A DNA stretch of 64,000 nucleotides from Herbaspirillum sp. (lineage in GTDB: Bacteria; Pseudomonadota; Gammaproteobacteria; Burkholderiales; Burkholderiaceae_D): assembly GCF_017744395.1 (NCBI RefSeq), contig NZ_JAGIBI010000009.1, forward strand, positions 1 to 64,000, given 5' to 3'. Below, one piece after another: positions 8,739 to 17,579 of the stretch. The notes beneath the pieces were generated by a model. The model saw only the letters and a program-made list of their open reading frames with translations, did not search any database and was not told where the DNA came from. The position numbers and the translations under genes are program-made. Each line of letters opens with the position of its first letter. Positions within the stretch are counted from its first letter, which is position 1.

Positions 8739-9190
8739 TGACGAACCCAACTACAACGACAACAGAGACAAACGACGACATTCAAGTAGAAGAAGGCACC
8801 CTGGGCAAACTGGTCATGGCGCGCCTGAAACCCAACCAGGACCTGACCGAGAGCGTGGAAGCGCTGTGCCGCCAGCACGGCATGCAAACCGCCATCGTGC
8901 GCGGCGCCATCGGCAGCCTGATCGACGCCCACCTGCAATATGCCGCCGCCGGCGGCCTGCGCCAAATGGAAATCAACGGCCCCGGCGTAGAGATCCTCAA
9001 CGTCTTCGGCGAGATCGGTTTCTCGGACGGCAAATCCAATCCCAACCCGCTGCAAGGCGTGGTGGCCGACACCGACGGCAAGATCTTCGCCGGCCGCTTC
9101 GTGCGCGGCGCCAACCTTTCTTTCATCACCATCGAGATCACGCTGCAGGAGTGGATTCCGGCCAAGGCGCGCGAAGCCGTATTGGCCTGA
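8735..9190 (+). CDS. PPC/DUF296-domain protein, degenerate metal site
   Basis: A 151-residue second PPC/DUF296 protein that overlaps the preceding one by four bases (ATGATGA). After a Thr-rich N-terminus it has the family core GKLVMARLKPNQDLTESVEALC and AIVRGAIGSLIDAHLQYA. At the place where the family has the His-x-His and GGH ligands it reads NPLQGVVADTDGKIFAGRF, so those ligands are gone. It therefore probably does not bind metal there. Coupled translation with an intact homologue suggests a hetero-oligomer in which this subunit is structural or regulatory (inference). Confidence 0.75.
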   Translation: MMTNPTTTTTETNDDIQVEEGTLGKLVMARLKPNQDLTESVEALCRQHGMQTAIVRGAIGSLIDAHLQYAAAGGLRQMEINGPGVEILNVFGEIGFSDGKSNPNPLQGVVADTDGKIFAGRFVRGANLSFITIEITLQEWIPAKAREAVLA

Positions 9191-9222
9191 CTTGGCCTGG
9201 CGCCCTTCCCTTCCAGCCAAAG

Positions 9223-9261
9223 AAAAAGGAGCGGGCCGGTTGCCCGGCGCGCTCCTTTTTT
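9223..9261. terminator. Bidirectional intrinsic terminator
   Basis: AAAAAGGAGCG and CGCTCCTTTTT form a long stem with A and T runs on the two sides. It stands between the convergent ends of the PPC gene (9190) and the dicarboxylate symporter (9301), and should stop both transcripts. Confidence 0.8.
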
Positions 9262-9300
9262 GCTTGCCTGCCGCGATGGCGGCGGCAACGGCAATGGTGT

Positions 9301-10590
9301 TTAAGCGTGCAGCTTGAGTTCCGCTTCCTGCTCGATTTCCTGCTCAGCGGCGCGGGCCTCTTCCTCGCTCAGCAAGCCGCCTTCCCACTTGGCGACCACC
9401 GCCGAAGCGATCGAGTTGCCCACCGCGTTGGTGGCCGAACGGCCCATGTCGAGGAAGGTGTCGATGCCCAGGATCACCAGCAGGCCGGCTTCCGGGATAT
9501 TGAACTGGTGCAGCGTGGCGGCGATCACCACCAGCGAGGCGCGCGGCACGCCGGCGATGCCCTTGGAGGTCAGCATCAGCACCAGCATCATGGTGATCTG
9601 GGTCGAGATCGACAGGTGCATGCCATAGGCCTGGGCGATGAACAGCGTGGCGAAGGTGCAGTAGATCATCGAACCGTCGAGGTTGAACGAATACCCCATC
9701 GGCATCACGAAGCTGGAGATCTTGCGCTTGACGCCGAAGCGGTCCAGCGCGTCCAGCAGCTTGGGATAGGCGGCTTCGGAACTGGCCGTGGCGAAGGCCA
9801 GCAGGAAAGCTTCCTTGATCAGCGCCAGCAGGTGGAAGATGCGCTTTTTCAGGAACACGAAACCGACCCCGATCAGGATCGCCCACAACAGCAACAGCGA
9901 GAAATAGAAGTCGCGCATGAACACCGCGAAGCTGAGCAGGATGTCCAGTCCGTTGACCGCGACGGTCGCGGCCATGGCGGCGAACACCGCCACCGGCGCG
10001 AACTTCATCACGTAGCCGGTGATCTTGAGCATGGCGTGCGACAGGTCGTCCACCACCGCCAGCAGGTTCTTGCCGCGTTCGCCCAGCGCCGCCAGCGCGA
10101 TGCCGAAGAACATCGAGAACACCACGATCTGCAGGATTTCGTTCTGCGCCATCGCCTCGGCCACCGACTTGGGCACCAGGTGGTTGAAGAATTCCTTGAC
10201 GGTGAACTTGCCGGTCGCCAGGCCCGCGCCGGCCGCGTCAGGCGGCGGCAATGCCACGCCGGCGCCCGGCTGCAGCAGGTTGGCCATGATCATGCCCAGC
10301 GCCAGCGACACCAGCGACGCCAGCAGGAACCAGCCCAGCGACTTGCCGAAGATGCGGCCCACCGACTTGGCGTCGCCCATATGGGCGATGCCGACCACCA
10401 GCGTCGAGAACACCAGCGGCGCGATCACCATCTTGATCAGGCGCAGGAACATGTCGGAAGCGATCGAGATGTAGCCGGCCAGCTCCTTGGCTTCGGCCTT
10501 GTCGTAGTGGGTGAAAACCAGGTAACCGGCCAGGATGCCGAGCACCATGGCGACGAAAATGTAGGCGGCGGGTGGGATGCGTTTTTTCAA
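9301..10590 (-). CDS. Dicarboxylate/amino acid:cation symporter (DctA/GltP family)
   Basis: A 429-residue inner-membrane symporter of the DAACS family that imports C4-dicarboxylates or acidic amino acids with protons or sodium. The first helix (PPAAYIFVAMVLGILAGYLV), the re-entrant serine motif TASSEAAYPKL and the MPMGYSFNLDG motif near residue 275 are typical. An Ala/Glu-rich tail ends the protein. The start is a TTG at 10590 placed six bases after GGAG; an in-frame ATG at 10701 would add 37 residues without family character. It stands alone between terminators. Its leader (10591-10860) has AT-rich promoter-like DNA but no site I can name. Confidence 0.85.
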   Translation of the reverse strand: MKKRIPPAAYIFVAMVLGILAGYLVFTHYDKAEAKELAGYISIASDMFLRLIKMVIAPLVFSTLVVGIAHMGDAKSVGRIFGKSLGWFLLASLVSLALGMIMANLLQPGAGVALPPPDAAGAGLATGKFTVKEFFNHLVPKSVAEAMAQNEILQIVVFSMFFGIALAALGERGKNLLAVVDDLSHAMLKITGYVMKFAPVAVFAAMAATVAVNGLDILLSFAVFMRDFYFSLLLLWAILIGVGFVFLKKRIFHLLALIKEAFLLAFATASSEAAYPKLLDALDRFGVKRKISSFVMPMGYSFNLDGSMIYCTFATLFIAQAYGMHLSISTQITMMLVLMLTSKGIAGVPRASLVVIAATLHQFNIPEAGLLVILGIDTFLDMGRSATNAVGNSIASAVVAKWEGGLLSEEEARAAEQEIEQEAELKLHA

Positions 10591-10860
10591 GATAGTCTCC
10601 TGCCCTGGAACGCAGGCAGGTGAAACAGCCGGACGTCGGGCGCGATGAGGGGTAATGGCGTAGTACGTGTTGAGAGTGCTGCTTCCAGGCCGGTGACGCA
10701 TTGGATTGCTTCAGATTGCGGCAGTTTCCAATGAGAAATTATTAGGTTTTTTTCCCGGCAACCGATAAAAAGCACGAAGCTTATTGATTTATGGGGTTGC
10801 CCGTCAAGCCGGGATCGCCCAAATGGCCCTGAATAGGCGAAACATGATCATTTTGGCCAC

Positions 10861-10887
10861 AAAAAAGCCCCGCATTGCGGGGCTTTT
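10861..10887 (-). terminator. Terminator downstream of glcF
   Basis: A perfect stem AAAAGCCCCGC / GCGGGGCTTTT with loop ATT. On the minus strand a run of T follows, so it ends the glcDEF transcript 27 bases after the glcF stop. It could also stop plus-strand read-through toward glcF. It is the only recognisable element of the 323-bp gap 10591-10913 besides the symporter leader. Confidence 0.85.
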
Positions 10888-10913
10888 GGCAGTGCCATGC
10901 GGAAATCCCCGGT

Positions 10914-12158
10914 TCAGGCGCGTTCCTGCAATGCCGCATCCAGCAGCTCGATCCAATGCTTCACCGGTGTTTCCGTGCCCGACTGCAAGTGCGTAACGCA
11001 ACCGATATTGCCGGTGACGATCATGTCCGGGTCGGTGGCGGCCAGGTTCTTCAACTTGTTGTCGCGCAGCTGGTAGGACAGTTCCGGCTGCAGCACCGAG
11101 TAGGTGCCGGCCGAGCCGCAGCACAGGTGGCTGTCGGCGCACAGTTGCACGTCCACGCCGGCCGCGCCAAGGATGGACTCGACCTTGCCGCGGATCTTCT
11201 GCCCATGCTGCAGCGTGCAAGGCGGATGGTAGGCCACGCGCTTGCCGGCGTAGCCCCTGAGCTTCTCCTGCAACTGCGCTTCGAAGTCGGGCAGGATCTC
11301 GCTGATGTCGCGCGTCATGTGCGAAATGCGGCGCGCCTTTTCGGCATAGATAGGATCGTGCTGCAGCAGGTGGCCGTATTCCTTCACCGTCGCGCCGCAG
11401 CCGGAGGCGTTCATCACGATGGCCTCGGCCTTGATGCCGTCGCGGCCTTCGATGTAAGGCCACCAGGCGTCGATGTTGCGGCGCATATCGTCCAGCCCGC
11501 CGTCCTGGTCGTTCATGTGATAGCGGATGGCGCCGCAGCAGCCGGTCTTGGGCGGCACGAACAATTGCACGCCCAGCGCATCCAGCACGCGCGCGGTGGC
11601 GCTGTTGATGTTGGGCGACATCGACGGCTGCACGCAGCCATCCAGCAGCAGCATCTGGCGCGCATGGGTGCGCGTGGGCCAGACGCCGGCCTCTTGCGGC
11701 GCCGGCACCTTGTTTCTCAACACCTTCGGCAGCAGCGGACGCACCATCTGCCCGGCTTTCATCGCCGGACGGAAAATCCACTTGCGCGGCAGCAGTTCCT
11801 TCAATGCGGTGCGCACCACGCGCTGCGACAGCGGACGCGGCACCTGCTGTTCCACCACCTTGCGGCCGATGTCGACCAGGCGGCCGTATTGCACGCCCGA
11901 CGGGCAGGTCGATTCGCAGTTGCGGCAGGTCAGGCAGCGGTCCAGGTGCGATTGCGTGGCGGCCGTGGCCGGCTTGCCTTCCAGCACCTGCTTGATCAGG
12001 TAGATGCGGCCGCGCGGGCCGTCCAGCTCGTCGCCCAGCAACTGGTAGGTCGGGCAGGTGGCGGTACAGAAACCGCAGTGCACGCAACTGCGCAGAATGC
12101 TGTCGGCTTCCTGGCCTTCGTGGGTGTCGCGGATGAAATCGGCTAAGTTGGTTTGCAT
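10914..12158 (-). CDS. glcF: Glycolate oxidase iron-sulfur subunit GlcF
   Basis: A 414-residue electron-transfer subunit of glycolate oxidase, which oxidises glycolate to glyoxylate and passes electrons to quinone at the inner face of the membrane. Two [4Fe-4S] motifs are seen: Cys25, 28, 31, 35 (CVHCGFCTATCP) and Cys75, 78, 81, 85 (CLTCRNCESTCP). Two CCG modules follow, CCGAIRYH and CCGSAGTYS. The length is normal for GlcF. It is the last gene of glcDEF, 15 bases after glcE. Confidence 0.95.
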   Translation of the reverse strand: MQTNLADFIRDTHEGQEADSILRSCVHCGFCTATCPTYQLLGDELDGPRGRIYLIKQVLEGKPATAATQSHLDRCLTCRNCESTCPSGVQYGRLVDIGRKVVEQQVPRPLSQRVVRTALKELLPRKWIFRPAMKAGQMVRPLLPKVLRNKVPAPQEAGVWPTRTHARQMLLLDGCVQPSMSPNINSATARVLDALGVQLFVPPKTGCCGAIRYHMNDQDGGLDDMRRNIDAWWPYIEGRDGIKAEAIVMNASGCGATVKEYGHLLQHDPIYAEKARRISHMTRDISEILPDFEAQLQEKLRGYAGKRVAYHPPCTLQHGQKIRGKVESILGAAGVDVQLCADSHLCCGSAGTYSVLQPELSYQLRDNKLKNLAATDPDMIVTGNIGCVTHLQSGTETPVKHWIELLDAALQERA

Positions 12159-12173
12159 ATCGTCTGTGCTGGC

Positions 12174-13253
12174 TTACAGGCTGGCGTACATACGGCCGGG
12201 ATTGAAGATGCCCTTGGGATCGAACTGGGCCTTGAGGTTGCGGTGGATCTTCTCGACCGCCGGCTGCAAAGGATGGAACACGCCGACCGCCTTGTCGCCG
12301 CCGCGATGCAGGCTGGCGCTGCCGCCCGCGGCCACCGCTGCGGCGCGGATGGCGGCCGCGCTGAGCGCGCCGTCCGGGCGCAGCCAGCGCTGCGCGCCGC
12401 CCCATTCGATCAGTTGGCGGCCGGGCAAGTCCAGCGGCGCCGCCACCGAAGGCAGCGACAGGCGCCACAGCGGCGCATCGGCATGGATATCGGCGAAGAA
12501 GGCATGTTCCTGCTCGCGCAGGTCGCGCCAGAAATCGTCGCCGTTGGAAAGCTCGCTGCCGCCCAGCTTCCTGATCGCAGCATCCACCGCCGCCTGCGCG
12601 CCGGCCAGGCGGATGGTCAGCGTATTGTTGCTCCAGGCGCTGGCCGCCAGCGGCAGCGGCTGTCCGCCCCACTGGTTCAGCAGGCGCAATGCGCCTTCCT
12701 GGTTGATTTCGAACACCCGCGTGCTGCTGGCGAACGGCTTGGGCAGCACCTTCAGCGAGACCTGCAGGATCAGGCCCAGCGTGCCGAGCGATCCCGTCAG
12801 CAGGCGCGAGACGTCATAGCCGGCGACGTTCTTCATCACCTGGCCGCCGAAGTGCAGCTCCTGCCCTTCGCCATCCATCAGCACCGCGCCCAGCACGAAG
12901 TCGCGCACCGCGCCGGATGCGGCGCGCGTGGGGCCGGACAAGCCTGCCGCGACCATGCCGCCGATGGTGGCGGCGCCCCCGAAGCGCGGCGGCTCGAAGG
13001 CCAGCATCTGGTTGTTCTTTTCCAGCGCGGCATCGATCTCGGCCAGGGTGGTGCCGCTGCGCGCGGTGATCACCAGTTCGGTCGGCTCGTAGTCGATGAT
13101 GCCTCTGTAGGCGCGCGTATCCAGCACTTCGCCTTGCGGCGCCTGGCCGTACCAGTCCTTGGTGCCGCCGCCGCGGATCTGCAGCGGCTTGCCTTGCGCG
13201 ATGCGCTGGCGGAAGGTGTCCAGCACCGCATTCATATTTTGTTGCTCGCTCAT
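12174..13253 (-). CDS. glcE: Glycolate oxidase FAD-binding subunit GlcE
   Basis: A 359-residue FAD_PCMH protein and second subunit of glycolate oxidase. It has the FAD pyrophosphate motif region IRGGGTKDWYG (near residue 27), GGMVAAGLSGPTRAASG (near 108) and NVAGYDVSRLLTGSLGTLGL (near 150). It lacks the C-terminal FAD-oxidase domain of GlcD, as is usual for GlcE. The start ATG 13253 lies one base after the glcD stop, so the two genes are coupled. A longer in-frame ORF upstream only reads the other frame of glcD. Confidence 0.93.
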   Translation of the reverse strand: MSEQQNMNAVLDTFRQRIAQGKPLQIRGGGTKDWYGQAPQGEVLDTRAYRGIIDYEPTELVITARSGTTLAEIDAALEKNNQMLAFEPPRFGGAATIGGMVAAGLSGPTRAASGAVRDFVLGAVLMDGEGQELHFGGQVMKNVAGYDVSRLLTGSLGTLGLILQVSLKVLPKPFASSTRVFEINQEGALRLLNQWGGQPLPLAASAWSNNTLTIRLAGAQAAVDAAIRKLGGSELSNGDDFWRDLREQEHAFFADIHADAPLWRLSLPSVAAPLDLPGRQLIEWGGAQRWLRPDGALSAAAIRAAAVAAGGSASLHRGGDKAVGVFHPLQPAVEKIHRNLKAQFDPKGIFNPGRMYASL

Positions 13254-13254
13254 C

Positions 13255-14742
13255 TCAGAATCTCGGCAAATCGGGGTGGCGCAGTTGGCCGCGCTGCACG
13301 TGCATCCGGCCGTACTCGGCGCAGCGGTGCAGGGTCGGGATGGCCTTGTCGGGGTTGAGCAGGAAGGCCGTGTCGAAGGCGCGCTTGACTTTGAAGAAAG
13401 CCTCGCGCTCGGCCGGCGCGAACTGCACACACATGGAGTTGATCTTTTCGATGCCCACGCCATGTTCGCCGGTGATGGTGCCGCCCACTTCCACGCACAA
13501 TTCCAGGATCTCGGCGCCGAACAGTTCGGCGCGATGGAATTCGTCGGCGATGTTGGCATCGAACAGGATCAGCGGATGCAGGTTGCCGTCGCCGGCGTGG
13601 AACACGTTGGCGCAGCGCAGGCCGTATTTCTTTTCCATCTCGGCGATGCCCAAGAGCACTTGCGCCAGGCGCTTGCGCGGGATGGTGCCGTCCATGCAGT
13701 AATAGTCGGGCGAGATGCGGCCGGCGGCCGGAAAGGCGTTCTTGCGGCCGGACCAGAAACGCAGGCGCTCGGCCTCCGACTGCGAACAGGCGATGGCGGT
13801 GGCGCCGCTGGCATTGAGCACTTCGGTCATGCGGCCGATTTCTTCCTCGACCTCTTCCACCGTGCCGTCCGACTCGCACAGCAGGATCGCTTCGGCATCG
13901 GTGTCGTAACCGGCCTTGACGAACGGCTCGACCATGCGCGAGCTGGTCTTGTCCATCATCTCGAGACCGGCCGGGATGATGCCGGCAGCGATCACGTTGG
14001 CGACCGCGTTGCCGCCCTTCACCACGTCGTCGAACGAGGCCATGATCACGCGCGCGGCCTGCGGCTTGGGCACCAGCTTGACAGTCACTTCGGTGACCAC
14101 GCCCAGCATGCCTTCGGAACCGATGAACACCGCCAGCAGGTCGAGGCCCGGCGCATCCAGCGCGCCGCTGCCCAACTCCACCACATCGCCTTCGATGGTG
14201 ACCATGCGCACGCGCAGCACGTTGTGCACGGTCAGGCCGTATTTCAGGCAGTGCACGCCGCCGGAGTTCTCGGCGACGTTGCCGCCGATGGAACAGGCGA
14301 TCTGCGAGGACGGGTCCGGCGCGTAGTACAAGCCGTGCGGCGCGGCCGCTTCGGAAATGGCCAGGTTGCGCACGCCGGGCTGGACCACGGCGGTGCGCGA
14401 ATACTTGTCCAGCCTCACGATCTTGTTGAACTTGGCGGTCGACAGCACCACGCCGTCGGCGATCGGCATGGCGCCGCCCGACAAACCGGTGCCGGCACCG
14501 CGCGGCACGATCTGCACCTTCAGCGCATGGCAGGTTTTCATGATGGCCACGACCTGGGCCTCGTTTTCCGGCAGCACGACGGCCATCGGCAATTGCCGGT
14601 AGGCGGCCAGGCCGTCGCATTCGTAGGGGCGGGTATCTTCCTCGTCGAACAGCACGCAATGCGCGGGCACGGCCCGGCGCAGGGCGTCGACGACTTCGCG
14701 CTGGCGGGCCGGCGCGAAGGATGGGTTGGCGGGAGCATTCAT
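13255..14742 (-). CDS. glcD: Glycolate oxidase FAD subunit GlcD
   Basis: A 495-residue catalytic FAD subunit of glycolate oxidase. The FAD loop is VPRGAGTGLSGGAMP (residues 79-93). The C-terminal FAD-oxidase domain shows GDGNLHPLILFD and GTITGEHGVGIEK, which carry the catalytic histidine and flavin contacts. The start ATG 14742 has AAAGG before it; the ORF extends 102 bases upstream into the leader. It heads glcDEF, 149 bases after a LysR gene on the same strand. No GlcC-type GntR regulator is near, unlike in E. coli. Confidence 0.95.
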   Translation of the reverse strand: MNAPANPSFAPARQREVVDALRRAVPAHCVLFDEEDTRPYECDGLAAYRQLPMAVVLPENEAQVVAIMKTCHALKVQIVPRGAGTGLSGGAMPIADGVVLSTAKFNKIVRLDKYSRTAVVQPGVRNLAISEAAAPHGLYYAPDPSSQIACSIGGNVAENSGGVHCLKYGLTVHNVLRVRMVTIEGDVVELGSGALDAPGLDLLAVFIGSEGMLGVVTEVTVKLVPKPQAARVIMASFDDVVKGGNAVANVIAAGIIPAGLEMMDKTSSRMVEPFVKAGYDTDAEAILLCESDGTVEEVEEEIGRMTEVLNASGATAIACSQSEAERLRFWSGRKNAFPAAGRISPDYYCMDGTIPRKRLAQVLLGIAEMEKKYGLRCANVFHAGDGNLHPLILFDANIADEFHRAELFGAEILELCVEVGGTITGEHGVGIEKINSMCVQFAPAEREAFFKVKRAFDTAFLLNPDKAIPTLHRCAEYGRMHVQRGQLRHPDLPRF

Positions 14743-14891
14743 GCTGGACCTTTGTTCTGGGCAATGCGGGAGCGGCCCGCTGCAAGGATCCAAGTGTAAC
14801 GAATTTTCCCCGGCGCCAAGCCGGATTGTTGCCTGGCGGCGCACTGAAAAGAATTCTTAACGGGAATGAATTATTTTCAGCGGGCCTGAGC

Positions 14892-15782
14892 TCAGATGTT
14901 CCTGAATGCGTTCTGCATCCAACTGATGAAGGTATCGACCTCGGGTCGCTCGCGCACCGCGCGTTCGTAGACCACGTAGTAGGCGTGCGGCGGCGTGCGC
15001 AAGCGCACGTCGAACAGTTCGACGATCTCGCCGCGCGCCAGCAGTTCTTCGGCGAAGTGCTGGCGCGTCAGGCCCACACCGTAACCGTGGCGCACAGCTT
15101 CCAGCAGCAGGCCGAGGTCGTCCACGCGCAGGCCGGAGGACGGCTCCGTCCAATCCTTCAGGCCGGCCGCCTCGAACCACGGCTGCCACGGCTCCAGCGC
15201 CGAGCGCAGCAGGCTGGCGTGCTGCAGGTCGGCCGGGGTCTTCATCGGCGGCAAGGTCTTGAGGTAGCTGGGGCTGGCCACCGCGAAGGCCGGTTCCTCG
15301 AACAGCTTCTCGGTGAGGATGTTGGGGTAGTTGCCGGCGCCGAAACGGATCTCGACGTCGCTTTCCGACAGCGACAAATCGTACAGCGGCACCGACAGGT
15401 AGAGTTCGACCACGATCTCCGGATGGCGCTGGGTGAAGTCGGCGATGCGCGGCATCAGCAGGTGGCGCGCGAAGGTCGGCGGCACCATCACCTTGATCTT
15501 GGGCTGCGCCGCGGCGTTGCGATGCGGCATCGGGAAATCGGTCAGCGTGCGCAGCGCCGAGCGCACCACGTCCAGGTAGCGGCGGCCGAATTCGGACAGG
15601 CCGATGGAACGGCCGTCGCGGTAGAACAGGCGTTCGCCGACGAATTCCTCCAGCAGGCGGATGCGGTGCGACAGCGCCGAGGGAGTGATGCACAGTTCTT
15701 CCGCGGCGATGGCGAAGGAGTTATGCCGGGCCGCCGCTTCGAAGGCGGACAGGGCGTGGACGGGTGGAAGGCGGGTGGCCAT
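14892..15782 (-). CDS. LysR-type regulator, GcvA-like
   Basis: A 296-residue LysR transcription factor. An N-terminal winged helix-turn-helix (FEAAARHNSFAIAAEELCITPSALSHRIRLLEE) is followed by a substrate-binding domain with the GcvA-like feature SESDVEIRFGAGNYP. Its place directly upstream of glcDEF and downstream of the second flavoprotein gene, all on one strand, suggests it controls one or both in response to a hydroxy acid or glyoxylate (inference). ATG 15782 is the start from family alignment; the long upstream extension belongs to another frame of the neighbouring gene. Confidence 0.85.
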   Translation of the reverse strand: MATRLPPVHALSAFEAAARHNSFAIAAEELCITPSALSHRIRLLEEFVGERLFYRDGRSIGLSEFGRRYLDVVRSALRTLTDFPMPHRNAAAQPKIKVMVPPTFARHLLMPRIADFTQRHPEIVVELYLSVPLYDLSLSESDVEIRFGAGNYPNILTEKLFEEPAFAVASPSYLKTLPPMKTPADLQHASLLRSALEPWQPWFEAAGLKDWTEPSSGLRVDDLGLLLEAVRHGYGVGLTRQHFAEELLARGEIVELFDVRLRTPPHAYYVVYERAVRERPEVDTFISWMQNAFRNI

Positions 15783-15880
15783 GGATTCTTTCTTGCTGAT
15801 CGTGCTCAAAACCGGACTGCTGCCGACGGGTAAAACGGAGGATGCGGGATGCCGGCGGCAGGCCGCCGGCACCGGTACGC

Positions 15881-17296
15881 TTACTGCTCCCAGCGCAGGA
15901 TCTTGCCGGGGTTCATGATGTTCTTCGGGTCCAGCGCGTGCTTGATGGCGCGCATCACATCGATCGCGCCGGCGCCGTGCTCCTGCACCAGGAAATCCAT
16001 CTTGTGCAGCCCCACGCCGTGCTCGCCGGTGCAGGTGCCGTCCATCGCAATGGCGCGCGCCACCATGCGTTCGTTGACGCCTTCTGCCTTGGCGACGTCG
16101 GCCGGATCGTTGGGATCGACCATCATCTGCACATGGAAATTGCCGTCGCCGACGTGGCCGATGATGGCGTGGATCAGGCCCTGCGCCTCGCAGTCGGCCT
16201 TGGTCTCCAGCACGCACTCGGCCAGGCGCGAGATCGGCACGCAGCAGTCGGTAGAGATGGCGCGCGCGCCCGGGCGCAACTGCAGCAGCGCGAAGTAGGC
16301 GTTATGGCGCGCGGTCCACAGGCGGCTGCGGTCTTCCGGGCGGGTGGCCCATTCGAAGCCGGTGGCGTTGTTGTCGTTGGCGATGTCCTGCACGATCTCG
16401 GCCTGCTCCTTGACGCCGTTGTCGCTGCCGTGGAATTCGAACAACAGCAGCGGATTGGCCGGCAGGCTCAGCTTGTCGTGGGCGTTGATGGCCTTGACGC
16501 CGTTCTCGTCGAGCAGCTCCACGCGCGCCAGCGGCACGCCGACCTGGATGGTCTGGATCACGGTGTTGACGGCGTCGGCCACGCTGGGGAAGGAGCAGAT
16601 CGCGGCCGAGATCGCTTCCGGCTGCGGGTACAGGCGCACCGTGACTTCGGTGATGATGCCCAGCGTGCCTTCGCTGCCCACGTACACGCGGGTCAGGTCG
16701 TAGCCGGCCGACGACTTCTTGGCGCGGGTGCCGGTCTTGATGATGTTGCCGTCGGCGGTGACCACCGTCAGCGCCAGCGTGTTTTCCTTCATCGTGCCGT
16801 AGCGCACGGCGTTGGTGCCGGAAGCGCGGGTCGAGGCCATGCCGCCCAGCGAGGCGTCGGCGCCCGGGTCGATCGGGAAGAACAGGCCGGTGTCCTTGAT
16901 TTCCTGGTTCAGTTGCTTGCGGGTGACGCCGGCCTGGACGGTGGCGGTCAGGTCTTCCGGGTTGATCGACAGCACGCTGTTCATTTGCGACAGGTCGATG
17001 GTGATGCCGCCCTGCAGCGCCAGGATGTGGCCCTCCAGCGAAGTGCCGGCGCCGTAGGGAATGATCGGCGTTTCGTAACGGCTGCACAGTTTGACGAAGG
17101 CGGCGACTTCCTCGGTTGTGTGCGCGAACACCACCGCGTCGGGCAGCATCGGATCGTACGAGGACTCATCGCGGCCATGGTGCTCTCGCATGGCGGCGGA
17201 AGTCGACAGGCGGCTGCCGAAAAAGGCCTGCAATTCGTCCAGCAAGGCCTGGGGAACCGGCTTCTTGAGTTTTTGTGCGTCAACGATGTGATTCAT
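15881..17296 (-). CDS. FAD-linked oxidase, D-lactate dehydrogenase (cytochrome) type
   Basis: A 471-residue GlcD/Dld-family flavoprotein that oxidises a 2-hydroxy acid, most likely D-lactate, and gives electrons to the respiratory chain. It has IPYGAGTSLEGH (residues 79-90), SSAGYDLTRVYVGSEGTLGI, HVGDGNFHVQMMV and GTCTGEHGVGLHKM. It is a single-chain enzyme, whereas its neighbour GlcD needs GlcE and GlcF; the two are only distantly similar. An LldR-like operator lies in its leader. Substrates such as 2-hydroxyglutarate cannot be excluded. Confidence 0.88.
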   Translation of the reverse strand: MNHIVDAQKLKKPVPQALLDELQAFFGSRLSTSAAMREHHGRDESSYDPMLPDAVVFAHTTEEVAAFVKLCSRYETPIIPYGAGTSLEGHILALQGGITIDLSQMNSVLSINPEDLTATVQAGVTRKQLNQEIKDTGLFFPIDPGADASLGGMASTRASGTNAVRYGTMKENTLALTVVTADGNIIKTGTRAKKSSAGYDLTRVYVGSEGTLGIITEVTVRLYPQPEAISAAICSFPSVADAVNTVIQTIQVGVPLARVELLDENGVKAINAHDKLSLPANPLLLFEFHGSDNGVKEQAEIVQDIANDNNATGFEWATRPEDRSRLWTARHNAYFALLQLRPGARAISTDCCVPISRLAECVLETKADCEAQGLIHAIIGHVGDGNFHVQMMVDPNDPADVAKAEGVNERMVARAIAMDGTCTGEHGVGLHKMDFLVQEHGAGAIDVMRAIKHALDPKNIMNPGKILRWEQ

Positions 17297-17354
17297 TTGT
17301 CTCTCTCAGGGGTCTCTGTTGTCTGTTTTTATTAGATATGCGGTTACACGAGCA

Positions 17355-17382
17355 TCAGTGGCATCAATGGCCTTACCACTGA
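17355..17382. promoter_or_regulatory. LldR/GntR-like operator upstream of the D-lactate dehydrogenase gene
   Basis: TGGCCTTACCA at 17368-17378 resembles the published operator core of FadR-type GntR regulators of lactate genes (TGG, CC, one base, TACCA). Around it TCAGTGG (17355-17361) and CCACTGA (17376-17382) form an inverted repeat. It sits 60-90 bases upstream of the minus-strand dehydrogenase start, inside the divergent region 17297-17579 shared with the adenosyltransferase gene. No GntR gene is present in this window. Confidence 0.5.
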
Positions 17383-17579
17383 CTTAACTGATGAATTTTA
17401 CTCTCTTGCGGCAAAGTGATCCGGCAAATCTCCAATGCCTTTTCCGCACGCCCGTCAAATCAAGTGAATTTTTTATCATTTATTACTTATCAAACAGGCA
17501 ATGGCGGGCGCTGCGCCAGCCTTGCGCAAGTACTGTTCACAGCTTAAGCTCGCGCAACTTCACGTAGGGAGAAACAAGT

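Noticed and set aside
17297-17579. Cobalamin riboswitch before the adenosyltransferase gene
   Set aside because: I looked for the conserved B12-box and found nothing; the region is AT-rich promoter DNA.
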